Source: Sisyra terminalis (lineage: Eukaryota; Arthropoda; Insecta; Neuroptera; Sisyridae). From it: a stretch of 64,000 nucleotides of DNA. Positions 1 to 11,440 of the stretch are shown in pieces. Numbering within the stretch: the first letter of the stretch is position 1; each line of letters opens with the position of its first letter. The stretch covers positions 13,082,001 through 13,146,000 of the forward strand of contig OY292278.1 of assembly GCA_958496175.1 (NCBI GenBank), given 5' to 3'. Position numbers and translations under genes: made by a program. Under the pieces are notes generated by a model. That model was given only the letters and a program-made list of their open reading frames with translations, was not told the origin of the DNA and made no database searches.

Positions 1-2019
1 TAAATGATCATTTTTAATCCCAATAATTCAAAACTTAAACTAAACTTAAATCAGCTTTACTAAATTGTTTAAAAGTATAGAAAAATAGAGCTTTATGTTT
101 GTTTTTCCTTTTTAATATATATTCTTTGAAAACTTTTCGAAATAATCTTTGTTTTGCGATCGTACATCATTTTCGTTTTAATGCTTCATAAATTATGATA
201 AACATTAACGTATATCGTATGAACTGCTCTGAATTTATGAACATTATACGGATTATAGATAAGTAAAGCTCGGAGACTTATTTGAGTTGATATACTCTTA
301 GTTGAACGTAAGATAACTGAGAAGATCTATGAAAATATCAGCGATGCACTTCGGCTATATTTAGCAAATTGCTTGTGAATGTAATATTTTATCTTCACAA
401 GTAGAAAACGTAGATGTCATTACTTAGTACGGAACGTGTTTAATGGAACGTCGGGGAAAAGAAATTTGAATTTCAGGTTTCAAAATTTTAGTTGGGAGAT
501 ATATTGCAAAGAAAATCACGGAAATAAATTAAATTGGAGAGCTTTTAAATAATACACTTATAATTTTCATATTAAAATTGGTAAATATGTTCATTAAAGT
601 GTATTAAAATGAATAAAAAAAAAGCATTATTTCATATCCAAAATTATGTAAGTGGTGCATGAATTTTTTGATAATATTTACTAATATTATCAAATTCAAT
701 CCACTTCGTTTTTAAATCAAAAAGACATAATAAAAATATAGTTAAATTATTAAGTAAAATTAATTTAAAAGTTAGAAATATGTTAGATATAGTTACAAAC
801 CATTAAATAAATATGAAAAATATACCGATTTCCCTTATGCAAGCATGAATTTTCATAAAACCACCTATATAAATACTTAACATTGTGACTCCACATTTAA
901 TACTCAATGTATAAATCATTGTTACATTTTTAGTATGGCAAACAATGGTCTTCAAATCTTGAAATAAAATTTCATTGTTTTAGACTTTCTTCACTCATTA
1001 ATTATATTTTTTAATTTAATTTTTAGCCCATTTAACTTGTGAAAGATAAAAGAAGTTTAATGGCTGTACAATAAAATCTTAGCTATTTTTTATTTTTACA
1101 CACAGCTTAAGATTTACCATGAAAGTTTAACTGTGAATAAGTTGTGGGCTTCAGGCATCCAACTTCTTAAAATCATAATTAATTTTATAAATGCTTACGG
1201 TCTTTTGATAACAAACAATGCTTTTTCAAATAAAAATTTTGCGTTATCAGTGCAGCCTGCAGGTCCTCCTAAATATTAAATCCAGGGTTATTTATGCGCC
1301 ACTTTTAAGCTTTCATTTCAGTGTTTAACTTTAATTTTTTTTCTGTAACATTGACTTAGTACTTTTTCTATGACCAAATTTAATATTCATCTTTAAATTA
1401 TACAAAACCTTAATTATTAAACAATTATTAAAATTGGTGACCGGTTGATGAAGGTAGCCATTTCGTAGGTGGTAGATGCGAGATGGTAGTCTTTTAAGAG
1501 CAATGTTTATATTATTTCTTGATTTACAGATTTTCATAAGGATTAGATTTACTAAAGTCCTTAGCCATTAAAAATGATGGCAAAAAACGAACATTAAAGC
1601 AATGAAATTCCATTTTGACAGCAAAGATACCAAGAAAATATCTTCTAAAACAAGTACAAATATGTTACTTAAAAATTTACTATAACACTTTACCCGTTTG
1701 GTCTAAAAAACAGAATAGTTCCGTAGATTTCCAATTAAGTATTGGCTATAAAATGAGTATGGTAATAAATAAATGATTTGATAAGGAAAATATTAGAGTT
1801 ACGAAAAAGATGAATGAATCTATCAGAACAGCAAAAATATAATAATTCTACCTAAGTGAGATTTCATGGAATAGAACTCCAATGTTTGGAAAGATTATTA
1901 CTCCTGCAAATGAACGTGATGTTTAATAATTAGTCATTTAAAATATCATATTAATGCCCATATCATTTACACAACACTAAAATATTTTACAAAGACAATT
2001 ATAACAAAGAAAGAGCTGA
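1..2019. other. AT-rich non-coding stretch, no gene seen
   Basis: The sequence is AT-rich with homopolymer runs and frequent stops in all frames. A slightly less AT-rich patch near 1240-1520 has a short minus-strand open frame with no recognisable domain. I see no terminal repeats, RNA gene or convincing splice pair. Confidence 0.6.
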
Positions 2020-2130
2020 AAAACCGATGTTCTGTAAGATAAGATGCAACATTGCTCATAAAAACATCGATATTTTTCTTAAAAGTGAATCATCGATGTT
2101 AAAAATAATGAATTTAATGAACGATATATC
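2020..2130. repeat. ATCGAT-rich interspersed repeat fragment
   Basis: Within about 110 bases the motifs ccgatgtt, aacatcgat, catcgatgtt and cgatatatcgat recur in both orientations. A related cluster (gattgatgtttatgagc followed by gatatatcgatgttt) lies near 38095-38130. Repeated half-palindromes of this kind are common in subterminal parts of DNA transposons, but no terminal inverted repeat could be matched, so the family is unassigned. Confidence 0.35.
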
Positions 2131-2739
2131 GATTTTTTTGAAGGTTTTCATCACTATTTAAATATATCAATTTAAAATATTTCTTAACAAAAATATACGA
2201 TACGTTCAATAAATTACGATTGTTTCCAAAGTGTGGAGATGAAGGACAATTTTTATTTGCCGTTAATACTCTAAAATTATATTTATATTTTTCATATAAA
2301 TGGCCTCAACAATAAATGGCAAGTGATCCAGCACTATAAGGAATTGTATAGAACAGTACTACGGAAGTAATAATGGCCGGCGTTTGTGAACAGTAGTAAA
2401 TAGATGCATATTTCATGTTATGCATATGATTGGTAAAAAGAGATAGAATCTCCGAATTTCGATGTGAAATATTAGACCATGAAGAAAGAATTGGCTTTAT
2501 ACAACGTAAGCACTCTATATTGTATATCTGTGGTCTCAACTGATTAAGATATTAATCTCTAATACAACAAATATACATCACAATATAAATCATAACATCA
2601 ATCAATAAAAATAATATAATTATTTACTGCTACCACATGAGTTTAAAAACAAGAATAATATAAAACTAGTTTTTCCGACATAAAGCTTTTCCCCGTTAAC
2701 CATCTTATAACTTCTCAATTCTAATTTTCTCACTTTCAG

Positions 2740-2775
2740 AACTACGGGAAACCTCCATGTTGCAGGATTTTCGAT
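2740..2775 (+). CDS. candidate 36-nt microexon
   Basis: A strong acceptor (pyrimidine-rich run at 2710-2737 ending in ctcactttcag) is followed by 36 bases and then a good donor, CGAT|gtaaga, at 2776. The segment is less AT-rich than its flanks and all three frames are open. Phase 0 would encode NYGKPPCCRIFD, phase 1 (skipping two bases) LRETSMLQDFR, and phase 2 (skipping one base) TTGNLHVAGFS. The length is a multiple of three, as in frame-preserving cassette microexons of large arthropod genes. No flanking exon was identified, so host gene and frame are unknown. Chance pairing of splice signals in AT-rich DNA is the main alternative. Confidence 0.3.
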
Positions 2776-4717
2776 GTAAGAAGAATCGATGAGATGTATT
2801 ATAATGCAACATGGTTTATAAGTCTTAAATCATTTCTAAGGCTTTATTAACTTTGATTTTAAGTGATAAATTAGGAAAAATAATAACTAATATAATTTAA
2901 ATTTATCTCAAGAATAATAATACCATAATTTTGTCTTGAATTCAAAATAAACGCAAAAACCTGCAAAATTATAAACGCATTAAGAGCGACAAGATAAATT
3001 GGTAAATTTAACTTTGTATTTCATTTATTTTATTTTAACTTTTTCCCATTTTTCCCTTTTATCTGTTCTCCAGTTTAATATTATTTCAAATGAACTTTAA
3101 AATGTGCAAAATACTTTGACCCAATTGTCTCTCGAAAGGAACGACAGAAAATTTTTAACACTTCTTCAGTGCATACATAGTATTCAATTTAGTAAAATAT
3201 CTCGCGACAAAATTGAAGTTTTCAACGAGACGACATCATGGATATCAAACCGCGGAAATAGGTATCATTCGATTTAAAATAGAGTGCCAGTAGCGTATTT
3301 CACATTTACTTTGAATTTCATATCATACGTATATGATAATGAAATCAATACCATAAAACTTGCATAACGACTAAATGAGCAACATAATTCCAAAGTTATC
3401 TCATAAATCAGAATTTAATACATTTTCTCTTCAGAAAAAAGAGAACAAATAATTTTTGTTCTTCAGCTATAAAAGTAATAATAAAAGCTGTAAAAATCTA
3501 TTGTTACGTACTTGTTCCTTTTTGAAATTCACATTGTTTCGAAATTTGAATAAGTTTGATATAAGTTTTGATTTTTTTTTCTATATTAAATATCAAATAT
3601 AAAGTATGTCATAAGAGTTTTCACTAAAAGTTTTTCATATCAGGTGTGTAAATTCTTATTTACGTCATGAAAATCGAGTGTAAATAAACTTTTAATGAAA
3701 ATTCTTTCACTGTTATTTTATACGAGTTTTTTATCTTTCAAACATCATCATTGAGTAAGTGTTTTTGATAGACCTTAATTTTAATTGAAAACTGTAATTA
3801 AAATAAATTGATGAATCATTTATTAATTCTAACAACAGTTTTAACTTATTTAAATAATGAAGACAACAAAATAGGTAAATTACTCGGGAGTACTAACAAA
3901 GAATTATTGCGAATTTAAAGCCCATTTTGTCTTTGTATTAAATTCTCTTGTATTTAATTTACAGTACCTTGTGCTAATGACGTTTAATACTAAACATCCT
4001 TTCCTCTCCTTCATCAGAATAAAACAGTTTCTGTTACCTTCGGTAAAGTTACATTGTGCTTACAATTTTCACCCTAAACTAAAAGTACATGTGTTCCCAA
4101 TTTCAAGCTGTGGAGGAAACGAAAGTGGATGAAATATTGATTCAAAATTATCATGGCTTGGTCAAAACTGCACATGTTACAATTGAGCAATTTAAATAGT
4201 TTTAATTTTAATAACGGGTATTACCCAATTATTATCGATACATGCTTTATCAACAAGCTTTAAATCAATACTGTAAATTAAAATTCAATTAGCAATAGTT
4301 TAAGGTTTGCATTACAACAAGAAAGGTCTGTTATGTAGCAAAGAAAAATTGAGTATTTTATTTTTATGTTCTTTTTTACTGCTAAAGATTTTGTAGTATT
4401 TTACGACTCAATGTTTTAATAAAAAGTCAACAAGACTACAGAAAAGAGAATAAAACTTTAGCGTGACATTAAAAGAAAAAAATCCTTATAGGTATAGGTA
4501 CTATACAGTTACGTATTGATTTCCTAGTGTTTTAATTATCAAATATCGATTTTCCCTAAAAAATGTCTGATTCTTTTAAATGTCAGTTTTCTTAACATCA
4601 AAAAACAGTTTTGTCTTAAAAAGTTTTGCAACAAAAAACGTATTTTTTTCTTACAATTCAATGTCAATTCTTATTTCAACCACCATTAAAATACCAGAAT
4701 AACTATTTGAAAATTAA
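2776..4717. other. AT-rich non-coding stretch with a weak inverted repeat
   Basis: No coding signal was recognised. Around 3614-3704 the motif agttttcactaaaagttt recurs inverted as aaacttttaatgaaaattct, which could form a stem of about 20 bases with mismatches. It may be a tiny miniature-element relic. Otherwise there is only low-complexity sequence. Confidence 0.5.
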
Positions 4718-6190
4718 GGCCCGGTATTTTCATTTCAGTATAAGTAGGCTTTTTCTCCACGATAATTATCTATTAGGTAAAAATTTTTCTTTAAAATAAA
4801 TCAAAACTGTATTTTACACCAAAACAAACCTCCGGTTAGTTATTTGCGTGATATCTTATAAAAAATAATAAAACAGTAATGACATTTTGTGGATAAACCA
4901 GTGTAGGAAACAATATATTGATAAACAAAGACAAGTTGATGGCGATATCAAAGGCGTTAGAAAAAGACACTATTATTGTTAAAAAAAATGAAGTTTCGTA
5001 GTTGTCTCTTATACTGAATTTGAAATATAAAAATAGTCGTTCTGCAAATTAATAACATATAATTTAGAATCTCTAACGAAGTTAAGAAAAACAAACCCGA
5101 GCTCCAAATTTCAATAATGAAGAAGTTCATTTGTTGAATTATAAAATTAGATAAAACTTTAGACCTTAGAACCGAACTTTTAATAAATCAAATTCATAAT
5201 ATAAATCAAGAAAAGTAGAGGGCAGAAGAAATGCATCGTAAGAAAATGAAACAAATGAATGTTGAAATTTCTTTTAAGAAAAAACAACTAAAAAATGTAT
5301 AGTTTTATACAACTTTTATTAAATAACACATTTTTATTTTCATAATACAAATATATATTTATTCTATTATTTCTAGTTAAACGTTTTATTGATGCAATAA
5401 ATTCCTAAATTAATCAATAAAAGGTCTGCGGAAAAATCATTATAAATTTCAACATTTCTTTCCTGTTCTTCTGGAAGAGTATTGTCTTCCATGTCCGAAT
5501 TCTTATCGGTGTCAAAATTTTCTTCCATTCGGTCTATCGCTATATTGTACTGCACATTTTTCTTCAATTTGTAATAATAGAAATTCGACCGTAAGTTTTG
5601 AAAAATGAAATCTTTTGAAAAATTATGGGTCTGTCCATTTCTTAAAATGAACAATTCTTAAGCCTTACATTATATTGTTGTTCAGGATTTTTAATTTTCT
5701 TTAGGTTGAATCAATTCTTCCTCAGAGTCATTGAGCAATTCCAAATCATCCATAGTAAATATTTCTACTTTTATTTATAACTGTATTATATCAACAAAGT
5801 AACTGATTAATATTGTTAATGTATCTACATGAAATTGAAGCTTTTTTAATTTACACATAAATAATATACACCAATATATTTACGTAATAAATTCGTAAAT
5901 CTCCAAATAGGCAGAAAATTCTTGCAATTTCGTATTATAATTTTTTCGCTTCACTTAAGTTTGACAGCACTAACAATGTGCAGAAACAATAAGAAAGCGA
6001 TGTTTGCTCTATCTATTAAATAAAAAGACTATTTGGAAGTCTGAGTACTGAATAAACAATCTAGGAGATTTTAATTTTATTCTGAAAATATAAATATTTT
6101 TATGTGAAAAAACGCATGATTTTACTATCTTCCGGTTAAAATTTTATCTGGAAGATAAATGTCACTATCAAGATGTAAAAATACCGGGCC
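4718..6190 (-). mobile_element. PIF/Harbinger-type DNA transposon, internally deleted
   Basis: The two ends match as inverted repeats, GGCCCGGTATTTT at each terminus with looser similarity further in. The element is flanked on both sides by TAA (4715-4717 and 6191-6193). A three-base TWA target duplication with GGGCCCGG-like ends is the established signature of PIF/Harbinger elements. The 1473-base interior keeps two short minus-strand open frames that look like acidic N- and C-terminal pieces of the transposase. The catalytic centre is missing, so this copy could move only with help from an intact relative. The superfamily rests on ends plus target duplication; the protein evidence is weak. 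Confidence 0.7.
5373..5753 (-). pseudogene. remnants of Harbinger-type transposase reading frame
   Basis: On the minus strand an ATG at 5753 opens MDDLELLNDSEEELIQPKEN, which stops at 5691. A second frame from 5654 to 5373 ends in a glutamate/aspartate-rich segment (MEDNTLPEEQERNVEIY) and then a stop. Harbinger transposases commonly start with an acidic MDDLE-like peptide and end in an acidic tail after the catalytic domain, so I read these as the two ends of a transposase whose DDE core was deleted. No catalytic residues are visible. The assignment depends mainly on position inside the element. Confidence 0.35.
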
Positions 6191-6891
6191 TAAGTCTTTA
6201 TAAATTTAGGTTTTAGTTGTAGTTTAATTTAATTTTTCGAGTTGTAATTAATATGGATAAAATTCTTTATTCATGTGAAACTTAATTTTTTTGAGATCTT
6301 TTAAAAAATATATATAAAGTATTCAAATTCTTACTGCTACTATTCTCACAAGTATCAAATCGTTGTTCTTTCCTTGCTAATATAAAAGACAGCATCTTAT
6401 AAGAATTATAAGTTTTACTTTTCAAATGTAACTTTTAAAAAAATCATCTTATTTCTTCCACCACTCATCACATTTTCCGACCTTGATATTCATATTTTCA
6501 ACTTGTTTGTAAGAGATTATTGAAGTATGAATTTTTCATATTTTTCCACTTTGACTTTATTAAGCCTCTGCATTGCCTCCTTTTATATACGAGACGACTC
6601 GTAACGAATGAATTTATAACGAAGATGTGCCACAAAAACTGAACTAATTTTAATTTCGAGACATTAAAATAATTACTTATGATTATTGTTATTAGAGCTT
6701 TAACAACTCTTGAAACTGTAAATGGTAATGTAACAACAATGTGCAGTCGTATAAGGACGACAATTGGAATGGGGGAGAATAACGTTTTTGAAAGAGTAGT
6801 GCAACATCAACCACAATAATACCGTAGGAAAACGACAAAGTGGGCTAAGAGTACAGATGCATTAGATATTCATTACAGACTTCCTTTTTGT
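6191..6891. other. non-coding, mildly less AT-rich towards its end
   Basis: From about 6560 the sequence becomes somewhat richer in G and C, with few long homopolymers, up to the short signal-peptide-like frame at 6892. It could be an untranslated leader, but I found no TCAGT initiator with a correctly spaced downstream element and no unambiguous TATA box. Confidence 0.3.
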
Positions 6892-6950
6892 ATGGAACTT
6901 ATGTGTACCAAGATGTACGTAGTACTATGTGCATATCTAACCGTCTTCAT
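6892..6950 (+). CDS. possible first coding exon with a signal-peptide-like start
   Basis: An ATG at 6892 opens MELMCTKMYVVLCAYLTVF. The hydrophobic stretch after a lysine resembles a secretory signal peptide. The frame runs into CAT|gtaaat at 6951, a usable splice donor, and stops two bases later if unspliced. It sits in a locally less AT-rich patch. A first exon encoding only a signal peptide is common for neuropeptide and secreted-protein genes. No second exon, mature peptide or promoter was found, so chance is quite possible. Confidence 0.2.
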
Positions 6951-6952
6951 GT

Positions 6953-7448
6953 AAATATGAGGACAAATAGATTTATGAATGTGTGCACTGTGGTTGCACA
7001 TATATGGGGATTGTAGGTGTGTTATGATAAAGTTTAAATGTGATCTTAGTACTAATAAGTCTCACATTGTCTTTTGACAATGCTTACCAAAGGAAATGTA
7101 ATCGCAGTAAAATGAAACGTTACCTAGATTTGACATATTCTGCAAACTTTTGGTTTTTGCTTGGTAAACACTGTAATTTCAAGCTGTAATTCTACTTTTA
7201 ATTAAACTGGTTTTTTCAACAAATTCTTAGAATTTATTACTATCCGTCTGCAAAAATAAACTTTTGATTGAAACATTGAGGATCAAAGCCAAACTGAAGT
7301 ATTCTCTTTTTAGCTTCTTTATATTTTTCTGCCCTATGTATGTTTATCCAGATTCCAGTTGCATAACCATAAATATGTTTTGAATTTAACAATTTCAATA
7401 TCGTATAAGGAAAAATCTAAACCCAATAAAATGATTCCAAATCAAGAT
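6953..7448. other. non-coding, no feature recognised
   Basis: AT-rich sequence between the candidate exon and the LINE 3' end. No terminal repeats or coding signal were seen. Confidence 0.5.
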
Positions 7449-8172
7449 ATTTTATTTATTTATTTATTTATTCTTTTACTTCTGGTAGAAATTCTATAGA
7501 GGTGCGTTACACCTGTTCATAGAACCAGAAGAACTACAAAATTTACATAAAAATAGTATAGTTAATAAAATTTATCAAATCAATAATACAAAATTAAAAA
7601 AGATATATTACAATATTACTTAAAACTATTTATTCTAAAATTACGTCCTAGAGTTGGAAATCCAGTTTCCCAGCTTTTTCCCCTAATATATTTTTGGAAC
7701 AGATCAATGATTTCATGTTTTCAGGTAGCATATTAAAATACTTAATCGCAATGTAGTAAGCACTTTTGGCTTGAATAGTTTTTTTAATTTATGGCAATAC
7801 TAGCTGCTTAGATCTAGTGTTACTCAGCCTTTCACCATGAAGTTTTTTACAATCATTATAATAAAAACTAAGAGCTCTAACTATAAAGTAGTCTCGTATT
7901 TTCAGTGGTGCAGTCAATCGATTGTTGTTACATATTTTGTTAATTAACTTATTTTGGATGTAGGCTAGTTGTCTTATCGAGTTGTCGTAGGCCCCACCCC
8001 ACGCTATAATTCCATAGGTAATCATGCCTTCTAAAAGACCATGGTAAATTGATTTTAGAACAGGTGCTTGGAGATAGTTATTTAATTTATAAAATAGGAA
8101 TGTAAAATATTTGATTTTTTTTGTAAGTTCCATAGCATGAATATTCCATTTCATGTGGCAATCAAACATGAA
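7449..8172 (-). mobile_element. 5'-truncated non-LTR retrotransposon (LINE) copy
   Basis: Read on the minus strand this is the last part of a LINE: the C-terminal end of its reverse transcriptase ORF, a short 3' untranslated region, a 3' hairpin, and a tail of repeated TAAA units (TTTA repeats on the plus strand, 7449-7473). Truncation near 8172 is the usual outcome of incomplete target-primed reverse transcription. The tetranucleotide tail, rather than plain poly(A), is seen in several clades including CR1- and RTE-like LINEs. The copy cannot be autonomous. Confidence 0.75.
7479..7531 (-). other. LINE 3'-end stem-loop
   Basis: CTTCTGG at 7479-7485 pairs with CCAGAAG at 7525-7531, and an inner AGGTG (7500-7504) pairs with CACCT (7510-7514) around a five-base loop. 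The hairpin lies directly before the simple-repeat tail of the LINE. That is where the reverse transcriptase of stringent LINEs recognises its own RNA, so it is a plausible recognition structure. The function is inferred only from position and shape. Confidence 0.5.
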
Positions 8173-8175
8173 CAA
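7648..8175 (-). pseudogene. LINE reverse-transcriptase ORF2, C-terminal remnant
   Basis: The frame starts within the region after the catalytic palm. TYGIIAWGGAYDNSIRQLA matches the YG..WG segment that follows the RT core in jockey/CR1-type LINEs, and further on KSAYYIAIKYFNMLPENMK is the typical near-terminal 'Y.A.K.FN.LP' block. A single in-frame TAA at 7789-7791 interrupts the frame, which otherwise stays open to the natural stop at 7648-7650. The endonuclease, the YADD catalytic box and everything upstream are absent because of 5' truncation. A lone stop suggests a relatively young copy. Clade assignment beyond jockey/CR1-like needs a database search. Confidence 0.7.
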
Positions 8176-9084
8176 TATTCAATATGATATATAAACAATT
8201 AAAACAATATGAAATTCTGAGATTTTTTTTTACCATTAGATTGATATAATATATGATAATTTTGCATTTTGCAGCATGAACGGCGAGAATTTTCAACACA
8301 AAAACACCATTCCACCGAATTAATGGATATGTTTTCTCTGAAATTTCCTTCTATTGTTGTAAAGAGAAAATTTGACGTTAAAAATGAAAATGACCTACTT
8401 TATGCTCCTTACGGTTTTCATTTCCAGTTCATAGACCATTTTCAAGTTATCCTTTCAATAGAATGTATCTTTTCACAATACAAATAAGTTTCTATCCACG
8501 GTTGCATAAAATATTTCCGTTACACTGCTGCATAGATACCTATCTATATGACCTTTTATTTTCACTAAAATTTCCGTCTGGCTGAAAGTTTTAATTGGTT
8601 GGATTTGGTGAATTTAAATCCCAAAAATTTGACAACTGAATTTAAAGCTTCGTAAATCACTTATTCAAATAACATGGAGTACGTCAACGACAAAATATAC
8701 GACGAGGCTTTTGACAAACGTAGAAAATCCCCCATTTACGAGTAATCGTAAATTGTTAGTTATTTATATTATGATGATTTAAACATCTGGCGGTAGGAAG
8801 TTATACTAATTAAATAAACTACATTTGCGTTGATTAAATCAATACGCAAACAATATTAAACACATAGAAGGTTTTTATTTCTCTTCTGATTTAATATTGT
8901 TAAAGTGATTTATGCAACCGTCATAATTTAATCAAGGATTTTATTGGAAAAATTTTATCTATTTGTTTTTTTTAATCCTCTAATCCTGTAAATAATTATC
9001 GAAAAAATAGCATTTAAGGTATTATTTCTGAAAATATAGTTTGAATACCTAATGGGGTGTCAAATTGAATTAAATGATGCAAAC
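8176..9084. other. non-coding; one unassigned open frame after an acceptor-like site
   Basis: An acceptor-like tttgcattttgcag ends at 8274 and is followed by a 72-codon plus-strand frame to 8487 with no recognisable motif and no clear donor. I leave it unassigned. The rest is AT-rich with no repeats identified. Confidence 0.35.
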
Positions 9085-9140
9085 CAGTGGTCTCCAAAGT
9101 GCAAACCGCGTACTCCATGAAGTTTTTTAAACTGCTATTC
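9085..9140 (+). mobile_element. hAT-type terminal fragment
   Basis: CAGTGGTCTCCAAAGTGCAA followed by a CGCGTACTCCATG stretch is very close to the terminal inverted repeat of Charlie/Buster-type hAT elements (CAGTGGTTCTCAAAGTG type). No matching opposite end (ACTTTGGAGACCACTG) was found within the next few kilobases, so this appears to be one orphaned end. Only the family resemblance of the terminus supports the call. Confidence 0.4.
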
Positions 9141-10215
9141 GATACAATTTACGTCCTTGATAAAACAACGGAAGTTTAAGACGATGATCTCAGTGTAATG
9201 ACACAATATATGATTTTATTTTGCATAATATATTGAGTAGTTCAAATGAATAATAGATCATTGATTTCTGCTTTAGGTTATTTTAATTTTTAAATGCTTT
9301 TATATGTTATTTTTATAACCGGCAAAATTTATACTTTACTTTTGATTCACTATATTTTTCTTGCTTTTCAGTCCTTACCCTTTAAAGATAAAATATAAGT
9401 TTGTTATTTTTTTCCTCGCAATATTTTTAAACGATTTAATGTTTCAGTCTCATATATTCGTTTCAGATTTTTAAAGCCGATTTGTAATTTGTATAACTAC
9501 GAAGAAAAATTAGATTTTTGAATTTTATTAGTTCAACTAATATCACAACAAAATTTTGGCTTCAATTAAATATTAATTAATAGAAATACTTGTCGTTAAT
9601 AAAGGTTTACCTAACTTTTAATTAAAGCTCATGATTATTCAATTATTGAAAAGGATTATTTCGATAATAATTTATATGCTTTTGCCCAGTGACAATGAAC
9701 AGTTAATGCAAATTGAAAATGAAATAAAACATTAAATTAACATTTTATGGTAGTTTTATGCGTCTGAAGCTTTCAAAATTATTTATATATAGTCAAAGCA
9801 CAACAGAAACCAATTCACGTTTTTTTCAGTTCTGTTCACAATAATTTCAGTTCGGGGAAAAACCAACATTTCCAATCTAAATTAATTGGAAATAATTAGT
9901 TTGTGAATCAAAGTTTATAAGAGCTTTAATTAATAAAAGTTAAAATCAATATATGTTAAAATGTTAAAACTCCATGAAAAAAAAATAGGAAAATATTCGA
10001 AAAAAATTCATGTCATTATGGGAAAAATATATTTGAGCTAAGTAAAACTTATAGTGGTATCGCTTAAAATATTTTTAGGTAATACCATATCCCTTTTTAC
10101 AAGTTTATTACGTAAAGAAGTCACCAACTTACTTTTTCGTAGATTATTGCAATTTAACTGAATTTTATTTTAGTGAATTGATAGTATTTGAAACTTAAAA
10201 TTGTTAATAATGTTT
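9141..10215. other. AT-rich non-coding stretch
   Basis: An acceptor-like tttttcttgcttttcag ends at 9371 and is followed by about 34 open codons in one frame, with no recognisable product and no donor. Nothing else was identified. Confidence 0.4.
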
Positions 10216-10612
10216 TTGGGAACTTGGATTTAAATAATAAGACGTTATTTTTGAAATTATCTCAACGTTTCGTTGGTATTTATTTCCAACTTCTTCAGGA
10301 AAATTTTTGATGTTAACATTCTCATTGTAAATACTGGCTTTTAAACAAGATTTTTAACAAGATAACCGAGTGAGTACGCTAGTGGCCATTATACTTTATG
10401 TATAATTGTATAATTGTCACTAAAATATATACAGTATATTTGCCACTAGCGTACTCACTCGGTTATCTTGTTAAAAACCTTGTTAAAAAGTCAGTATTTA
10501 CAACGAAGATGTTAACATCAAAAATTCTCCTGAAGAAGTTGGAAATAAATACCAACGAAACGTTGAAATAATTTGAAATATAACGTTTTATTATTAAAAT
10601 CCAAGTTCCCAA
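10216..10612. repeat. fold-back repeat with two 171-bp arms
   Basis: Bases 10216-10386 are nearly the exact reverse complement of 10442-10612, with a 55-base AT-rich spacer. The arms begin ttgggaacttgg and end at ccactagcgtactcactcgg next to the spacer. Each arm carries the same structured motif: a CTGAAGA box, a GTTGG/CCAAC helix, then GAAACG (10530-10562 plus, 10266-10298 minus). A transcript of either strand would form one long hairpin. The element abuts a mariner 3' fragment directly, so it was inserted in or recombined with that element. No target duplication was recognised. Confidence 0.85.
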
Positions 10613-10768
10613 GAATTCTTATGAAGAAGGTCTTATGAAGAAGTAAAAAATTGGATCGATTCGTGGATCGCTTCAAAAGATGACCAGTTTTTTCAACGCG
10701 GGATTCGTACGCTGCCCGAAAGATGGGAGAAAGTAGTGGCCAGCGATGGACAATACTTTGAATCATAA
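10613..10768 (+). pseudogene. mariner transposase C-terminus
   Basis: In the frame ending at the TAA of 10766-10768 the peptide reads SYEEVKNWIDSWIASKDDQF, continues FQRGIRTLPERWEKVVASDG and ends QYFES. This is the characteristic mariner C-terminal block (W.D.F.ASK...F..RGI..LP.RW.KV..S.G.YF). Upstream, a 13-base tandem duplication of tcttatgaagaag (10617-10629 and 10631-10643) breaks the frame. The DDE catalytic residues are upstream and lost. Confident as a mariner remnant; the subfamily was not determined. Confidence 0.85.
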
Positions 10769-10842
10769 ATGTATAACCAGTTTTTTTACAATAAAGCCTC
10801 GAATTTCGGAAAAAAACGGCGGAAGCAAAGTTGTACACCTAA
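10613..10842 (+). mobile_element. mariner element, 3' end only
   Basis: The right end of a mariner-family DNA transposon. It holds the last part of the transposase frame, then about 75 bases, then the terminal inverted repeat ending gttgtacacctaa at 10842, followed by the TA target site. The 5' part is replaced by the fold-back repeat that ends at 10612. The element is dead: no other TIR and no catalytic aspartates remain. Confidence 0.75.
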
Positions 10843-10876
10843 TATTATTATAACATTATTAATTATTTACCACACC

Positions 10877-11438
10877 ATGGATGAGAGTAACCAGGAACTT
10901 AAAATTGTTCTTGTTCCTCCAAAAAAAGACCACAAATAAGGAAAGAAAATGATCATCAAAGTAAAAAATATCACTCCAAATTCAAGTGCTTGAAAAATAC
11001 TCATATAATAAATTTCGCCTTAAAAGTTTTCGAATTCGAAAAAAAGAAATACGTCCAAAAAACCAAAAACCTAATCATCGTTGATTTTTTTCGGAAATTT
11101 TCTAAGGCAAACGGTTGTCTTTTCGACAGAAATTGAAAGAGTAGCTTCATTCAGATATGATGTACAAATTTTTTGGGCTTTATAACTGTGATAAAAGCTT
11201 TTAGAGAGAGCTTAAAAGAATCACGTGCAAAATGAGGAAGTTTTAACACCAAAAAAATCAAATGATTTCCATAAAGAAGAGAAAGTTATTGTAATACGAT
11301 CATCCCTAATAAAAAAAAATGAAGGGAGAAAAGCTCTGGGAAGAAGTAGAACTTTCTGGTAGGCCAATCATCGTGGTTTATAGTTCAGCCAAAGCATGGG
11401 AGAGCTTTTCCGCGTTTCGTTATCTAAAATTAAAATAG
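10877..11438 (+). pseudogene. decayed coding-like sequence of unknown family
   Basis: Soon after the mariner end, an ATG in a good context (caccATGGat) opens MDESNQELKIVLVPPKKDHK and then stops. Broken frames with protein-like composition continue, for example EEVLTPKKSNDFHKEEK and, in another frame, GRPIIVVYSSAKAWESF to a stop near 11438. Frame changes and stops show it is not functional. It may be the eroded ORF of another transposon. I do not recognise the family, and chance cannot be excluded. Confidence 0.2.
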
Positions 11439-11440
11439 TC

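Noticed and set aside
2306..2539. 77-codon minus-strand frame with hydrophobic C-terminal half
   Set aside because: Resembles a chemoreceptor membrane segment only loosely, with no conserved motif or splice sites identified.
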